Numbered from the stretch's first letter, positions 25,162 to 34,907 are shown. The stretch is DNA of 64,000 nt from Streptosporangium brasiliense (GCF_030811595.1 NZ_JAUSRB010000001.1:1736001-1800000), one strand, 5' to 3'. The notes: generated by a model from the sequence alone, not told the origin. Program-made: numbers and translations.

Positions 25162-25196
25162 TGGCCAGATAGCCAATATGTGAAAGAATCTGGCCA
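25162..25196. promoter_or_regulatory. operator between reductase and GlxA-type regulator
   Basis: Perfect 9-bp inverted repeat TGGCCAGAT (25162-25170) and ATCTGGCCA (25188-25196) separated by 17 bases, so half-sites are 26 bp apart on one face of the helix. The right arm ends on the first base of the regulator's ATG. AraC-family regulators often bind separated half-sites, so autoregulation plus control of the reductase is likely. Confidence 0.65.
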
Positions 25197-26176
25197 TGCA
25201 TCGCGTTGTCGTACTGGCCCTTGAGGGTGTCTATCCGTTCGAGCTGAGCATCCCGGTCCGGATCTTCGGCACCGCGGTCGGGAAGGACGGCGAGCCGCTC
25301 TACGAGGTGATCACCTGCAGTCTCGACGGAGGCCCGGTGAGAACCGACGCCGACTTCACCGTCGCCGTGGAGCACGGGGTCGAGGCTTTCGATACGGCGG
25401 ACACCCTGGTGATCCCCCCGTTCGTCTGCGGTCCGGTGGAACCCAGGGACCGGCTCCCCGAGCCGCTGGCCGAGGCGTTCACCCGCCTTCGGCGGGGCAC
25501 CCGCATCGTGTCGATCTGCACCGCCTCATACGTCCTCGCCGCCGCGGGCCTGCTCGACGGCCGCCCGGCGACCACGCACTGGAACGACGCCGGCCACTTC
25601 CAGCGGACGTTCCCGCGGGTCAAACTCGATCCGGACGTGCTGTTCGTCGACGACGGCGATGTGCTCACCGCGGCGGGGGTCGCCGCCGGCATCGACCTGT
25701 GCATGCACATCGTGCGCCGTGACCACGGCAGCGAGGTCGCCAACTGGGTGGCCCGCCGCTGCGTCGTGCCGCCCTGGCGTGAGGGCGGTCAGGCGCAGTT
25801 CATCGAGCGGCCGGTGCCCGAGCCGTCGGCGGCCACCACCTCCGCGACCCGCGTGTGGGCGCTCGAGCGGCTCGACCGGCCGCTCTCGCTGTCCGAGCTG
25901 GCCGGCCACGCGCGGATGAGCGTCCGCACCTTCTCCCGGCGCTTCCGCGACGAGGTGGGGATGACCCCCGGCCAGTGGCTGGCCCGGCAGCGCGTCGAGC
26001 ACGCGCGCCGCCTGCTGGAGACCACGGACCTGCCGGTGGACCGCATCGCCGCCGAGGCGGGCTTCGGGACCGCCGCCTCGCTGCGCCAGCACCTGACCGC
26101 CACGATCGGCGTGTCGCCCATGGCCTACCGCCACACGTTCCGCGCCGGCGACCACGCGCCGGCCACGCACCGGTGA
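25196..26176 (+). CDS. GlxA-type AraC-family regulator with DJ-1/PfpI domain
   Basis: 326-aa protein: an N-terminal DJ-1/PfpI-like class I glutamine-amidotransferase fold (about residues 1-180, with SICTASYVLAAAGLLDGR containing the elbow Cys and TTHWNDAGHF) and a C-terminal AraC DNA-binding domain with two helix-turn-helix units (LSELAGHARMSVRTFSRRF; VDRIAAEAGFGTAASLRQHL). These proteins activate neighbouring catabolic or stress genes on sensing a small molecule. The ATG lies within the operator and has no ribosome site, suggesting a leaderless message. Confidence 0.92.
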   Translation: MHRVVVLALEGVYPFELSIPVRIFGTAVGKDGEPLYEVITCSLDGGPVRTDADFTVAVEHGVEAFDTADTLVIPPFVCGPVEPRDRLPEPLAEAFTRLRRGTRIVSICTASYVLAAAGLLDGRPATTHWNDAGHFQRTFPRVKLDPDVLFVDDGDVLTAAGVAAGIDLCMHIVRRDHGSEVANWVARRCVVPPWREGGQAQFIERPVPEPSAATTSATRVWALERLDRPLSLSELAGHARMSVRTFSRRFRDEVGMTPGQWLARQRVEHARRLLETTDLPVDRIAAEAGFGTAASLRQHLTATIGVSPMAYRHTFRAGDHAPATHR

Positions 26177-26448
26177 GCGCGGCGCCGACCGGACGGAAGG
26201 CCGAGGACGGGGAAGGCCCATGGCGCCGGGTAAGGCGGCCATGGGCCGGGTCCCATGAGCGTCACACCGGGTCACGGTGACTCATGGCGCACGCGGACCT
26301 AGGGAGGAGGCGGTCCGCCTGCGAGTTCGAGAGGCCGGGCGCACCCGGCGGGCGCGGCCCAGGCCGGGCGTGCCCGTGCCGAGGGGCCCCGATGGAGCGC
26401 GCCCCGGCCGGGCCGCGCCGGTGGAGCGCGGTCCAGCGGTCCAGCGGT

Positions 26449-27060
26449 CTAGCGGAGCGCGGCCGCCTCGGCGGCCAGCTTCTCGATCCGCGCGTAGTCA
26501 CCGGTGGCCAGCGCGTCGGCGGGGGTGAGCCAGCTTCCGCCCACGCAGCCGACGTTGGGCAGCGCCAGGTAGCCGGGGGCCGTCGAGAGCTTGATCCCGC
26601 CCGTCGGGCAGAACCGCACGTCGGGCAGCGGACCGCCGAGCGACTTCAGGTACGGCAGGCCACCGGCGGCCTCGGCCGGGAAGAACTTCATCTCCGTCAG
26701 CCCGCGCTCGGCCAGGGCCATGACCTCCGACGCGGTCGCCACACCGGGCAGGAACGGCACGCCGCTCGCCTCCATGGCGTCCACCAGCTTCGGCGTGCTG
26801 CCCGGGCTGACCAGGAACCCGGCGCCGGCCGCCACGGAGGCCGCCACGTCGGCCGGGGTACGGATGGTCCCGGCGCCGATCACCGCGTCGGGCACCTCGG
26901 CGGCGATCCGCTCGATGGCTTGCAGGGCGTCGGCCGTGCGGAGGGTCACCTCGATCACCGGCAGACCGCCCGCCACCAGGGCGCGCGCCATGGGCACCGC
27001 GGCCTCCAGGTCGTCGATCACGACGACCGGGACGACCGGGGCGATGTCCAGCAGACTCAT
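26449..27060 (-). CDS. eda: KDPG/KHG aldolase
   Basis: 203-aa class I aldolase that splits 2-keto-3-deoxy-6-phosphogluconate to pyruvate and glyceraldehyde-3-phosphate, the last step of the Entner-Doudoroff route. Substrate-binding VIEVTLRT (Glu of the active site), Schiff-base Lys in EMKFFPAE, and the phosphate-binding FCPTGGI are all visible. Its ATG overlaps the glucokinase stop in an ATGA, so translation is coupled; it is the last gene of the zwf-edd-glk-eda operon. Confidence 0.95.
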   Translation of the reverse strand: MSLLDIAPVVPVVVIDDLEAAVPMARALVAGGLPVIEVTLRTADALQAIERIAAEVPDAVIGAGTIRTPADVAASVAAGAGFLVSPGSTPKLVDAMEASGVPFLPGVATASEVMALAERGLTEMKFFPAEAAGGLPYLKSLGGPLPDVRFCPTGGIKLSTAPGYLALPNVGCVGGSWLTPADALATGDYARIEKLAAEAAALR

Positions 27061-28013
27061 ACATACTCCATGTTCGACAGGCGCTGGTTCAACCAGGCCG
27101 CCGCGCCGACCAGCGCGGGCTGGGGGGCCACGATCAGGGTCGTGGCGATGGCGGACAGATAGTCGGTCAGGGTCGGGGTGGCCTCGAACCGGCGGCGGAA
27201 GTCGCTGGCGCGGACCCGCTCCACGATACGGGGCAGCACACCGCCGCCCAGATAGACGCCGCCACGGGCGCCCAGGGTCAGCGCGACGTTCCCGGCGAAG
27301 GTGCCGAGCATCCCGCAGAAGACCTCGATGGTCTCGGCGCACAGCGAGTCGTCCAGCCGGGCCACGATGTCCGAGGCGGACAGCCGCGGCGCGTCCACGC
27401 CGTTCACCAGCGCGAGACCGTGGTGCAGCCGGGTCAGTCCCGGCCCCGACAGCAGGTGCTCGGCCACCACGTGGGTCAGCCCCTCGGCGCGCAGCGCCTG
27501 GACGATCGCGTGGTCACGCTCGTCCAGGACCGGCACGGTGACGTGCCCGCCCTCGCCGGGGACCGGCACCCAGCCCTCGGCCGCGGGCACCAGGCCGCCC
27601 ACGCCGAGGCCCGTCCCCGGGCCCAGCACGGCCTTGACCCCGCGCGAGGGCTCGGGGCCGCCAAGGGAGACCAGGTCGTCACCCTCCAGGTGCGGCAGCG
27701 ACGCCGCCAGGGCCTCGAAGTCGTTGAGCAGCTCGACGTGGGGGATCCCCAGATCGAGCACCGAACCGGACCAGCCGGCGTTGGTGAGCCGGTAGCGGTC
27801 GCCCTCCACCGGACCCGCGATCGCGATGCAGGCCGCTCCCGGCTGAACTCCGCCCGCATGTTCTGCGAGATAGGCGGCTACGGCTTCGGGGAGCCCGTCG
27901 TGATCCGCTCCGGCCAGTACGGCCACCGCCTCCGGCTGCCCGCCGGGCTCGGTGACCAGCGCGAACCGGGCGTTGGTGCCGCCGATGTCGGCGACGAGCC
28001 AGGGAAGGCTCAC
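27057..28013 (-). CDS. glk: glucokinase, hexokinase-like Glk family
   Basis: 318-aa ATP:glucose 6-phosphotransferase. [14 protein letters not shown] at the N-terminus, [13 protein letters not shown] (catalytic Asp), [12 protein letters not shown] and [18 protein letters not shown] are signatures of the proteobacterial/cyanobacterial Glk family (PF02685), not of the ROK glucokinases usual in actinomycetes. The CxCGxxGC zinc motif of ROK kinases is absent. Position between edd and eda makes the operon a complete set from glucose to KDPG except for lactonase. Confidence 0.92.
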   Translation of the reverse strand: MSLPWLVADIGGTNARFALVTEPGGQPEAVAVLAGADHDGLPEAVAAYLAEHAGGVQPGAACIAIAGPVEGDRYRLTNAGWSGSVLDLGIPHVELLNDFEALAASLPHLEGDDLVSLGGPEPSRGVKAVLGPGTGLGVGGLVPAAEGWVPVPGEGGHVTVPVLDERDHAIVQALRAEGLTHVVAEHLLSGPGLTRLHHGLALVNGVDAPRLSASDIVARLDDSLCAETIEVFCGMLGTFAGNVALTLGARGGVYLGGGVLPRIVERVRASDFRRRFEATPTLTDYLSAIATTLIVAPQPALVGAAAWLNQRLSNMEYV

Positions 28014-28071
28014 CGGGCCTCCTTCTCCGCCGCGTCCGTGTGCGAGAGGGCGCGCCCGCCGTGCCGCCCGC

Positions 28072-29952
28072 TCACGCCGGGACCCCGTCCGCGGCGGCGC
28101 GGGCGACGGCCTCCGCCTCGCCGTTCAGGGCGAAGATCCCGGCACCGCGCTCGGCGGGGCCCGCCGTACGGCGGAAGGCGGCGAACAGCTCGCGGCCGGT
28201 GCCCACCCACTGGGCGTCGGTGAGCGGCGCCCCCTGTGGGGTGCGGGCGGCCAGCTCCTCGGCCGGGACCAGCAGCTCCAGGGTGCCCGCGGTGGAGTCG
28301 AGGCGGATCGGGTCACCGTCGCAGACCAGCGCGATCGGGCCGCCGTGGGCGGCCTCGGGCGACAGGTGGATGGCGGCGGGGACCTTGCCCGACGCGCCGG
28401 ACATGCGGCCGTCGGTGACGATCGCCACCCGCTGACCCCGGTCCAGCAGCACCGACAGCGGCGGGGTGAGCTTGTGCAGCTCCGGCATGCCGTTCGCGCT
28501 CGGACCCTGGTAGCGGATGACCGCCACGAAGTCCTGCCCGTCCAGCTCACCCGCCTCGAAGGCGCGCAGCAGCTCCAGCTGGTCGTCGAAGACCTTCGCC
28601 GGGGCCTCGATGACCAGGTGCTCGTCCTTGACCGCGGAGACCTTGCTGACCGCGCAGCCCAGGTTGCCGTTGAGCATGTGGATGCCGCCGTCGGGGGAGA
28701 AGGCGTCCGAGACGGGACGGAGCACGTCCAGGTCGGTGCTGCCGCCGGTGCGCTCCTCCCAGACCAGCTCGCCGTCCTTGAGCTCGACGGACGAGCGGTA
28801 GTGGTCCAGCCCGTGCCCGGCGACCGTCAGCACGTCGCGGTGGAGCAGCCCGGCGTCCAGCAGGTCGCCGATGAGCACCTGCATGCCGCCCGCGGCCTGG
28901 AAGTGGTTCACGTCCGCCTGCCCGTTGGGGTACATGCGGGTGAGCAGCGGCACCACCTTCGACAGCGCGGCCAGGTCGTCCCAGAGCAGGTTGATGCCGG
29001 CCGCCGCGGCGATGGCGACGATGTGCATGGTGTGGTTGGTCGAGCCGCCGGTGGCCAGCAGCGCCACGCAGGCGTTGACGACCGCCTTCTCGTCGACGAC
29101 CCGGCCCACGGGGGTGTACTCGTCGCCGTGCGCGGTCAGCTCCACCGCCCGCCTGCCCGCCGCCTCCGTCAGGGCCTCGCGCAGCTCGGTGCGCGGGTTG
29201 ACGAAGGTCGAGCCGGGCAGGTGCAGGCCCATGACCTCGATCATGACCTGGTTGGAGTTGGCGGTGCCGTAGAAGGTGCAGGTGCCGGGGGAGTGGTAGG
29301 ACTTCGACTCGGCGTCGAGCAGCTCTCCCTTGCCGACCTTGCCCTCGGCGAACAGCTGCCGGGTGCGGGCCTTGACCTTGTTGGGCAGGCCGGAGGTCAT
29401 CGGCCCGGCCGGCACGAACACCGCCGGCAGGTGGCCGAAGTGCAGCGCGCCGATCAGCAGGCCCGGCACGATCTTGTCGCAGACGCCGAGCATGAGCGAG
29501 GCGTCGAACATGTCGTGCGAGAGCGCGATCGCGGTGGCCATCGCGATGACCTCGCGGCTGTAGAGCGACAGCTCCATGCCCGCGCGGCCCTGCGTGATGC
29601 CGTCGCACATGGCGGGCACGCCGCCGGCGAACTGCGCGACGCCGCCGGCCTTGCGGACGGCCGCCTTGAGCGTCGCCGGGTAGGTCTCGTACGGCTGGTG
29701 CGCCGACAGCATGTCGTTGTAGCTCGACACGATCGCCACGCCGGGCTTGACGTTGGAGCGCAGGTCGAGCTTGTCGGCCTGGCCCGCGGCCGCGAAGCCG
29801 TGGGCCAGGTTGGCGCAGCCCAGGCCGGCCCGGGCCGGTCCGCGCCGGCGGGCCTCCTCGGCCTCGGCGTCGAGCCGTGCCAGGTAGGCGGTACGGCTGG
29901 CGCGGCTACGTTCGATCAGGCGGTCGGTGATCTCCTGGATGACGGGGTTCAT
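28072..29952 (-). CDS. edd: 6-phosphogluconate dehydratase
   Basis: 626-aa iron-sulfur dehydratase of the IlvD/Edd family, converting 6-phosphogluconate to KDPG. Cluster and active-site segments are intact: [59 protein letters not shown] and [13 protein letters not shown]. Length is typical of Edd and longer than IlvD. I start at the ATG at 29952, preceded by GGAGGAGG. An in-frame ATG at 30024, overlapping the zwf stop as ATGA, could add 24 residues. Confidence 0.95.
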   Translation of the reverse strand: MNPVIQEITDRLIERSRASRTAYLARLDAEAEEARRRGPARAGLGCANLAHGFAAAGQADKLDLRSNVKPGVAIVSSYNDMLSAHQPYETYPATLKAAVRKAGGVAQFAGGVPAMCDGITQGRAGMELSLYSREVIAMATAIALSHDMFDASLMLGVCDKIVPGLLIGALHFGHLPAVFVPAGPMTSGLPNKVKARTRQLFAEGKVGKGELLDAESKSYHSPGTCTFYGTANSNQVMIEVMGLHLPGSTFVNPRTELREALTEAAGRRAVELTAHGDEYTPVGRVVDEKAVVNACVALLATGGSTNHTMHIVAIAAAAGINLLWDDLAALSKVVPLLTRMYPNGQADVNHFQAAGGMQVLIGDLLDAGLLHRDVLTVAGHGLDHYRSSVELKDGELVWEERTGGSTDLDVLRPVSDAFSPDGGIHMLNGNLGCAVSKVSAVKDEHLVIEAPAKVFDDQLELLRAFEAGELDGQDFVAVIRYQGPSANGMPELHKLTPPLSVLLDRGQRVAIVTDGRMSGASGKVPAAIHLSPEAAHGGPIALVCDGDPIRLDSTAGTLELLVPAEELAARTPQGAPLTDAQWVGTGRELFAAFRRTAGPAERGAGIFALNGEAEAVARAAADGVPA

Positions 29953-30020
29953 CCGGCCTCCTCCGTCGTTGTCGGGTCGGTCTGCGTGTCCTGCTGGGGC
30001 CGTCCGGGCCTCGTGGGCGC

Positions 30021-31496
30021 TCATGCGGGGTCCTCCTCGTGCCAGAAGCGGCCGCTGCGCAGGACGAGCTCGTGGGCTCCGGCGGGGCCCGGGGAGCCCG
30101 CCGGGTACGGCTCGGGCGGGGTGCCCCACGACTCCCACTCCCGCAGGATCGGGTCGATGAAGCGCCAGGCGGCCTCCACCTCGTCGCGCCGCATGAACAG
30201 GGTCGGGTTGCCGGTGAGGACGTCCATGAGCAGCCGCTCGTAGGCCTCGGGCACCCGGTTGGTGAAGGTCTCGGCGAAGCTCAGGCTGAGCGGGACCGGC
30301 TTGAGCGCCACCTCGCCCGCGCCCGGCTCCTTGGCCATCAGGTGCAGCCTGATGCCCTCGCTCGGCTGCAGCCGGAGCACCAGCCGGTTGGGCGCGCTGC
30401 CCGGGAAGATCGAGTGGGGCACGTCCTTGAACTGCACCACGATCTCCGAGCACCGGTACGGCATGCGCTTGCCGGTGCGCAGGTAGAACGGCACGCCCGC
30501 CCAGCGCCAGTTCTTGACCTCGGCGCGGATCGCGGCGAAGGTCTCCACCTGGCGGGAGGCGTCGGTGGGCGCGGTGTTGTCGGGCTCGTCGAGGTAGCCG
30601 GGGACCGGCACGCCGCCGGACTCTCCCGCGGTGTACTGGCCGCGGACGGTGAAACGGTCCACCTCGCCACCGGTGATCGGCCGCAGCGACTCCAGGACCT
30701 TGACCTTCTCGTCGCGGATGGACTCGCGGTCGTTGCGCGCCGGCGGCTCCATCGCGACCAGGCAGAGCAGCTGGAGCAGGTGGTTCTGGACCATGTCGCG
30801 CAGCGCGCCCGCGTGGTCGTAGTAGCCGCGGCGGCCCGGCGTGCCCACGGTCTCGGCGGCGGTGATCTGGACGTGGTCGATCCACAGGGAGTTCCAGATC
30901 GGCTCCAGGAACGCGTTGGCGAACCGGAGGACGAGCAGGTTCTGGACCGTCTCCTTGCCCAGGTAGTGGTCGATGCGGTAGATCTGCCGCTCGTCGAAGA
31001 TGGCGCCGACCTCGTCGTTGATGCGCTGCGCGCTGGCCAGGTCGCGGCCGAGCGGCTTCTCCAGCACCACCCGCGAGGCGGGGGTGACCAGCCCGGCCCG
31101 GTGCAGCTCCCGGCAGAACGGGCCGAACGTCATGGGCGGGCTGGCCAGGTAGAACACCCGGTCCCGCTGCTCGTGCCCGGCGAGCAGGCCGGTGAGCTTC
31201 GCCCAGCCGGTCGTGTCCTCGCCGCCGATGTCGATGGAGACGTGGTGCAGGCGGCCGAGGAAGCGCTGCCAGGTCTCCAGGTCGTCCACCGGCACCGAGC
31301 CCCGTACCTCGGCGTCCACCTTGCCGCGGAAGTCGGCGTCGTCGAGCCCGCCGCGGGACATCGCGATGATGCGGGTCTCGGGGGAGAGGCGTCCGTCGCG
31401 GTCGCAGTGGTAGAGGGCGGGGAGCAGCTTCCGCATGGAGAGGTCACCTGTGCCGCCGAAGACGATCAGGTCGGCGGATTGCGGGTTCTCTGACAT
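30021..31496 (-). CDS. zwf: glucose-6-phosphate dehydrogenase
   Basis: 491-aa NADP-linked enzyme making 6-phosphogluconolactone, the entry to both the oxidative pentose phosphate and Entner-Doudoroff routes. Dinucleotide motif [16 protein letters not shown] (residues 14-29), catalytic RIDHYLGKE and the [12 protein letters not shown] substrate segment are present. First gene of the operon; GGAG lies ten bases before the ATG. A promoter and palindromes lie in the gap to the divergent ROK regulator. No phosphogluconolactonase gene is adjacent. Confidence 0.96.
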   Translation of the reverse strand: MSENPQSADLIVFGGTGDLSMRKLLPALYHCDRDGRLSPETRIIAMSRGGLDDADFRGKVDAEVRGSVPVDDLETWQRFLGRLHHVSIDIGGEDTTGWAKLTGLLAGHEQRDRVFYLASPPMTFGPFCRELHRAGLVTPASRVVLEKPLGRDLASAQRINDEVGAIFDERQIYRIDHYLGKETVQNLLVLRFANAFLEPIWNSLWIDHVQITAAETVGTPGRRGYYDHAGALRDMVQNHLLQLLCLVAMEPPARNDRESIRDEKVKVLESLRPITGGEVDRFTVRGQYTAGESGGVPVPGYLDEPDNTAPTDASRQVETFAAIRAEVKNWRWAGVPFYLRTGKRMPYRCSEIVVQFKDVPHSIFPGSAPNRLVLRLQPSEGIRLHLMAKEPGAGEVALKPVPLSLSFAETFTNRVPEAYERLLMDVLTGNPTLFMRRDEVEAAWRFIDPILREWESWGTPPEPYPAGSPGPAGAHELVLRSGRFWHEEDPA

Positions 31497-31540
31497 GGGG
31501 GGTGCTCCGTAGTGATCTACCGAAATTGGGGATAGATCGG

Positions 31541-31569
31541 ACACTAGCCACATCTTGCGCTCCACACAA
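31541..31569 (-). promoter_or_regulatory. promoter of the zwf-edd-glk-eda operon
   Basis: Reading leftward, TTGTGT (31569-31564) and TAGTGT (31546-31541) are separated by exactly 17 bases and precede the zwf start by about 45 bases. This is a good match to a vegetative actinomycete promoter. Confidence 0.6.
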
Positions 31570-31617
31570 GCGGAGTTTTGTAATTCGAGATGAGAAAGGT
31601 CGAAGTTTTCATTTCCT

Positions 31618-31636
31618 AAGTGGGTGTGATTCACTT
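31618..31636. promoter_or_regulatory. candidate ROK-regulator operator
   Basis: AAGTG-N9-CACTT lies five bases before the ROK regulator start. With the AT-rich TGAGAAA/TTTTCA imperfect repeat just upstream (about 31590-31610) it is the only symmetrical sequence near the divergent promoters. It is a positional candidate only. Confidence 0.35.
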
Positions 31637-31641
31637 GGCCG

Positions 31642-32811
31642 ATGCCTCGACGTCCGGCTGCCGCGCTCGCCACCAGCGGTGAGGTGCTCCGCCTCATCCG
31701 CACTGGTGAGGCTGTTACGCGCGCGGACATAGGGCGCGTGACCGGTCTGTCCCGGCCCGCCGTCTCCCTGCGCGTCACCGAGCTGCTGGAGCGGGGCCTC
31801 GTCGTGGAGGACAGCGAGGGCCCTTCCACCGGGGGCCGGCCCCCCACCCGCCTGGCCTTCAACGCCTCCGGCGGCGTCGTGCTGGTCGCCTCCCTGGGCG
31901 CGAGCCGCGCGCAGATCGCCGTCTGCGACCTCGCCGGCCGCGAGCTGGAGCGCGAGGGCCTGGCCGTCGACGTGGAGGAGGGCCCGGACGTCGTCCTCCC
32001 CCTGGTCATGGACACCTGGGCCAAGCTGCTCGGCGACCGGCCGATCTCCCAGCTGCGCGGCGTCGGCCTGGGCGTCCCCGCCACGGTCGAGTTCGCGGCG
32101 GGCCGCACCGAGAGCGCCCGCATCATGGCGAGCTGGACCGGCGTCGCCATCCCGCCCATCATCGCCGAGCGCTTCCCCGCCCCCGTCTTCCTCGACAACG
32201 ACGTCAACGTCATCGCGATCGGCGAGCACCGCGCGGTCTACGCGGGCGAGGCCGACGACCTGCTGTTCATCAAGGTCTCCACCCGGATCGGCTCCGGCGT
32301 CATCGCGGGCGGCGAGATCCTGCGCGGCGCGCTGGGCGCGGCCGGGGAGATCGGGCACATCCCGGTCCGCGACGGCGGGGGAGTGCTGTGCCGCTGCGGC
32401 AACATCGACTGCGTCGACTCGGTGGCCAGCGGCACCGCGATCCTGCGCGACCTGCGCGCCCGCGGGCACCAGGTGGAGACCCTGGCCGACGTGGTGGGCC
32501 TGGTGCGGGCGGGCGACGCCGAGACCATGACCGTGGTCCGCAACGCCGCCCGGATGCTGGGCGAGGTCGTGGCCAGCGCGGTCAACCTGCTCAACCCCGC
32601 CGTGGTCGTCCTCGGCGGCGACGTGGCCGAGACCTTCCAGCCCATGGTGTCCGGCGTGCGCGAGGTCGTCCACCGCCGCTCGACCGCCCTGTCCACCCGC
32701 AACCTGCGGATCGAACGCAGCCGTCTCGGCCCCGGCGCGGGCATCGTCGGCTGCGCCCACATGGTCCTCGACCACATCCTCTCGCCCGAGGCCGTCGACT
32801 CCGTCTCCTGA
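31642..32811 (+). CDS. ROK-family transcriptional regulator
   Basis: 389-aa protein with an N-terminal winged helix (EVLRLIRTGEAVTRADIGRV, LSRPAVSLRVTELLERGLV) and a C-terminal ROK sugar-binding domain (GLGVPATVEF, FLDNDVNVIAIGEH, GAAGEIGHIPV). The zinc motif is a variant, CRCGNIDCVDSVASG, keeping three Cys. ROK repressors of this design sense free or phosphorylated sugars. Divergence from the Entner-Doudoroff operon suggests it controls glucose catabolism there (inference). Confidence 0.92.
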   Translation: MPRRPAAALATSGEVLRLIRTGEAVTRADIGRVTGLSRPAVSLRVTELLERGLVVEDSEGPSTGGRPPTRLAFNASGGVVLVASLGASRAQIAVCDLAGRELEREGLAVDVEEGPDVVLPLVMDTWAKLLGDRPISQLRGVGLGVPATVEFAAGRTESARIMASWTGVAIPPIIAERFPAPVFLDNDVNVIAIGEHRAVYAGEADDLLFIKVSTRIGSGVIAGGEILRGALGAAGEIGHIPVRDGGGVLCRCGNIDCVDSVASGTAILRDLRARGHQVETLADVVGLVRAGDAETMTVVRNAARMLGEVVASAVNLLNPAVVVLGGDVAETFQPMVSGVREVVHRRSTALSTRNLRIERSRLGPGAGIVGCAHMVLDHILSPEAVDSVS

Positions 32812-32825
32812 CCCGCGCCGGTGGC

Positions 32826-33086
32826 TCAGCCCGCTTCCGTGGTGGTGCCCGGTCTCCGTGACTGGCGGTGGACCGCAAGGGCGATGTCGACGATCGCGAT
32901 CACCGCCAGCACGGCCATGGCGACCGTCAGCCACTTGAGGCCGGCCACAAGACCGAGCACGCCGATGGCGATGATCGCTATCAGGGCGAACGATCCCATG
33001 CGGATGTGGACCACATCCCGCGGCGTCGCGCGGACCATGGGCTTACCGGTCGCGGATGTCTCCTCCGGCTGTCCTTCGAACGTCAT
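32826..33086 (-). CDS. small two-helix membrane protein
   Basis: 86-aa protein, family not recognised. After a polar N-terminus (about 28 residues) come two membrane helices (GSFALIAIIAIGVLGLVAGL and LTVAMAVLAVIAIVDIALAV) and a basic C-terminus (HRQSRRPG). Its start lies in a run of small same-strand genes that continues to 34736. The function cannot be deduced. Confidence 0.7.
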   Translation of the reverse strand: MTFEGQPEETSATGKPMVRATPRDVVHIRMGSFALIAIIAIGVLGLVAGLKWLTVAMAVLAVIAIVDIALAVHRQSRRPGTTTEAG

Positions 33087-33133
33087 TGTCCTCTCCTTCG
33101 ATCAGACGCACCCTGTACCCGGATGCCTCCTTG

Positions 33134-33541
33134 TCATGTCTCTTGTGGTCCGTCATGTGCCTGGTGCACTCTCAGTGCCTCCATGAGTCCTTCGGGATCG
33201 GAGACGGTGAGAGTTGCACCGGGATGGGGCAGCAGGCCGCCGGGCAGGAGCGCGGGGACCGGGGTGTGGAAGCGGACGCAGACGCCGCGCCTGGGGTTGG
33301 TCCCGAAGGTCACCCCCCGGTCGGCCAGCGAAAGGTGCGGTCCGATGACCTTCCACATCGAGTAGGGGCCGGTCAGAGTGGCGTCGGCGATATTGGACAC
33401 CGGCGTGCGCAGCAGCCAGTGCCCGAAACGGACCGTGAGCGTGCCGTTCTCGACAAGGACGGAGGCCCGCTCCGGGGTCACGCCGAGCAGCCGGAGGGGC
33501 GCCCGCCACGCCGGCTCGATCGCGAAGTCGAAACGCGGCAC
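33134..33541 (-). CDS. conserved hypothetical protein, PH-like
   Basis: 135-aa cytoplasmic protein rich in beta strands (LTVRFGHWLLRTPVSNIADATLTGPYSMWKVIG, GVTFGTNPRRGVCVRFH). I know this pattern as a conserved actinobacterial hypothetical, but no function is established. GTG start, three bases after the stop of the upstream gene, so they are probably co-transcribed. Confidence 0.75.
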   Translation of the reverse strand: MPRFDFAIEPAWRAPLRLLGVTPERASVLVENGTLTVRFGHWLLRTPVSNIADATLTGPYSMWKVIGPHLSLADRGVTFGTNPRRGVCVRFHTPVPALLPGGLLPHPGATLTVSDPEGLMEALRVHQAHDGPQET

Positions 33542-33544
33542 CGC

Positions 33545-33910
33545 TCAGCGCTCCCACGGAGCGGTCTCGCCCATCTTGGCGTAGTACTTGGCCAGGTGGG
33601 ACTTGATCCGGCCGATGTCCTCCTCCGGCACGTCGACCCCGCCCCGCGCGCCCTGCACGACCGCAGCGGCGGCCATGACGGCACGCGGCACCGCCTTGAG
33701 CTCGCCGTCGACCACATCGGCGATCGGCAGCTTGTAGCTCTCGAAGTTGTCAGCGTTGTCGCCGTCGTACCAGACGTGCGCGTCACGGTATTTCGCACCG
33801 GGCTCCTCCTCGGCCCCCGCCCACTTGCGGACGTGTTTGTCGGCCGCGTCGCCGTCCCAGTGCCGATCCCGGTCGGCGAGAGGCAGATCCTGAAATCGCG
33901 TCACCGTCAT
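33545..33910 (-). CDS. phage-capsid/prohead-protease-like small protein
   Basis: 121-aa protein. From memory, the pattern LPLADRDRHWDGDAADKHVR, RDAHVWYD, SYKLPIADVVDGELKAVPRA and AKYYAKM matches a domain found in phage prohead protease or capsid-assembly proteins and as a free-standing protein in actinomycete chromosomes. No other phage gene is nearby, so this is a domesticated or orphan copy. Start is the ATG at 33910; longer in-frame starts are unlikely. Role unknown. Confidence 0.65.
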   Translation of the reverse strand: MTVTRFQDLPLADRDRHWDGDAADKHVRKWAGAEEEPGAKYRDAHVWYDGDNADNFESYKLPIADVVDGELKAVPRAVMAAAAVVQGARGGVDVPEEDIGRIKSHLAKYYAKMGETAPWER

Positions 33911-34006
33911 GGTGCTGCTCCTTTCTCCAGAGGTCCCGTACCCGGCTGCACGGCTCCATGCCAGGTGGGCGGCATATTTAGGCTTTTGTCGGGGAGAGGG
34001 GGTGGC

Positions 34007-34396
34007 ATGACCGATGACCACGAAGTGGAAGTGAGTGAGAAGGCGGCCGGAGGCGTCCCCCCGCAGGAGAGCGCCGTGTCCGCGGACACGCGTGTGGACG
34101 ACGAGAACTCCGTGACCGCGGAGGCGGGGCGGATGGGCGGCGAGGGTCCCGCGCCCGCGGAAGGCGACGGGGGCGGGGATCCGGCGCCTGCGGCTCCGCG
34201 GGGCATCGACGGTGAGAGCCGGGTCGTGGCGGAGAGGTCGGGGGCCGACACCTCCTTCCCCGAGCGCCCGCTCCTGGCCGATCCCGACGACGCCCGCCGT
34301 CCCCCGGGCGGCGGCGAGGAGCCCGGCCCGGCCGTCGGCGCCGGCGAGAAGTCCGGCGGACGCGCCCCCGAGCCCGAAGTTGGCCCGGCCTCCTGA
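34007..34396 (+). CDS. acidic disordered hypothetical protein
   Basis: 129-aa protein of very low complexity: Glu, Asp, Gly, Ala and Pro dominate and no hydrophobic core is visible. The ATG at 34007 has a purine-rich ribosome site (GGGGAGAGGGGG). It is divergent from the phage-like gene. It may be a real disordered stress protein or a chance open frame in GC-rich DNA. Confidence 0.45.
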   Translation: MTDDHEVEVSEKAAGGVPPQESAVSADTRVDDENSVTAEAGRMGGEGPAPAEGDGGGDPAPAAPRGIDGESRVVAERSGADTSFPERPLLADPDDARRPPGGGEEPGPAVGAGEKSGGRAPEPEVGPAS

Positions 34397-34541
34397 CCGG
34401 CCCCTGGGCGCGGTCCCCGCGCCCAGGGGCCGCCTCGGAGCCTCCGGCGGAGCACGGGAGCCTCCGGAGAGCGCGGGAGCTCCGGAAAGCGCGCGGCGGA
34501 GGCCCCGGAAGCCGGGGTCTCCGCCGAAGGAGCGCTGGGAT

Positions 34542-34736
34542 TCAGCTCTTGAAAGCGTCCTTGACCTTCTTCATGCCCTCCTTCGCCTTCTCCCCCGCCT
34601 GCTTGAGGTGGCTCTCGGACTGGTCGGCCCTGCCTTCGGCCTCCAGGCGCTCGTCACCGGTGGCGCGGCCGGCGCCCTCCTTGATCTTGCCGCCGATCTC
34701 TTCGGCCTTGTTGGAGATCTTGTCGTCGGCACCCAT
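34542..34736 (-). CDS. CsbD-family stress protein
   Basis: 64-aa hydrophilic protein of the CsbD/YjbJ family: DKISNKAEEIGGKIKEGAGR, then TGDERLEAEGRADQ and a Lys-rich helical tail (KAKEGMKKVKDAFK). Members are abundant general-stress proteins of unknown biochemical role. GGGAGGA precedes the ATG. An amphipathic helix over most of the length is predicted. Confidence 0.9.
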   Translation of the reverse strand: MGADDKISNKAEEIGGKIKEGAGRATGDERLEAEGRADQSESHLKQAGEKAKEGMKKVKDAFKS

Positions 34737-34907
34737 GGTGCGATTCCTCCCCTTAAGTGAAGTTTCCCTCCACGCAGTGATACCTACTTTCCGAGGCGGC
34801 GCCGGATAAACATGTCCGGTGCAAGCAGCGGCCGCCCCGCCGTACGGGCCCGTGGGGGCGGGCGGTCGCCGGGCGGCGTGTCCGCGGCCCCGCCACTCCT
34901 GATATAA

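Noticed and set aside
33545-33910. Prophage
   Set aside because: Only one phage-like domain is present; there is no integrase, terminase, portal or tail gene around it.
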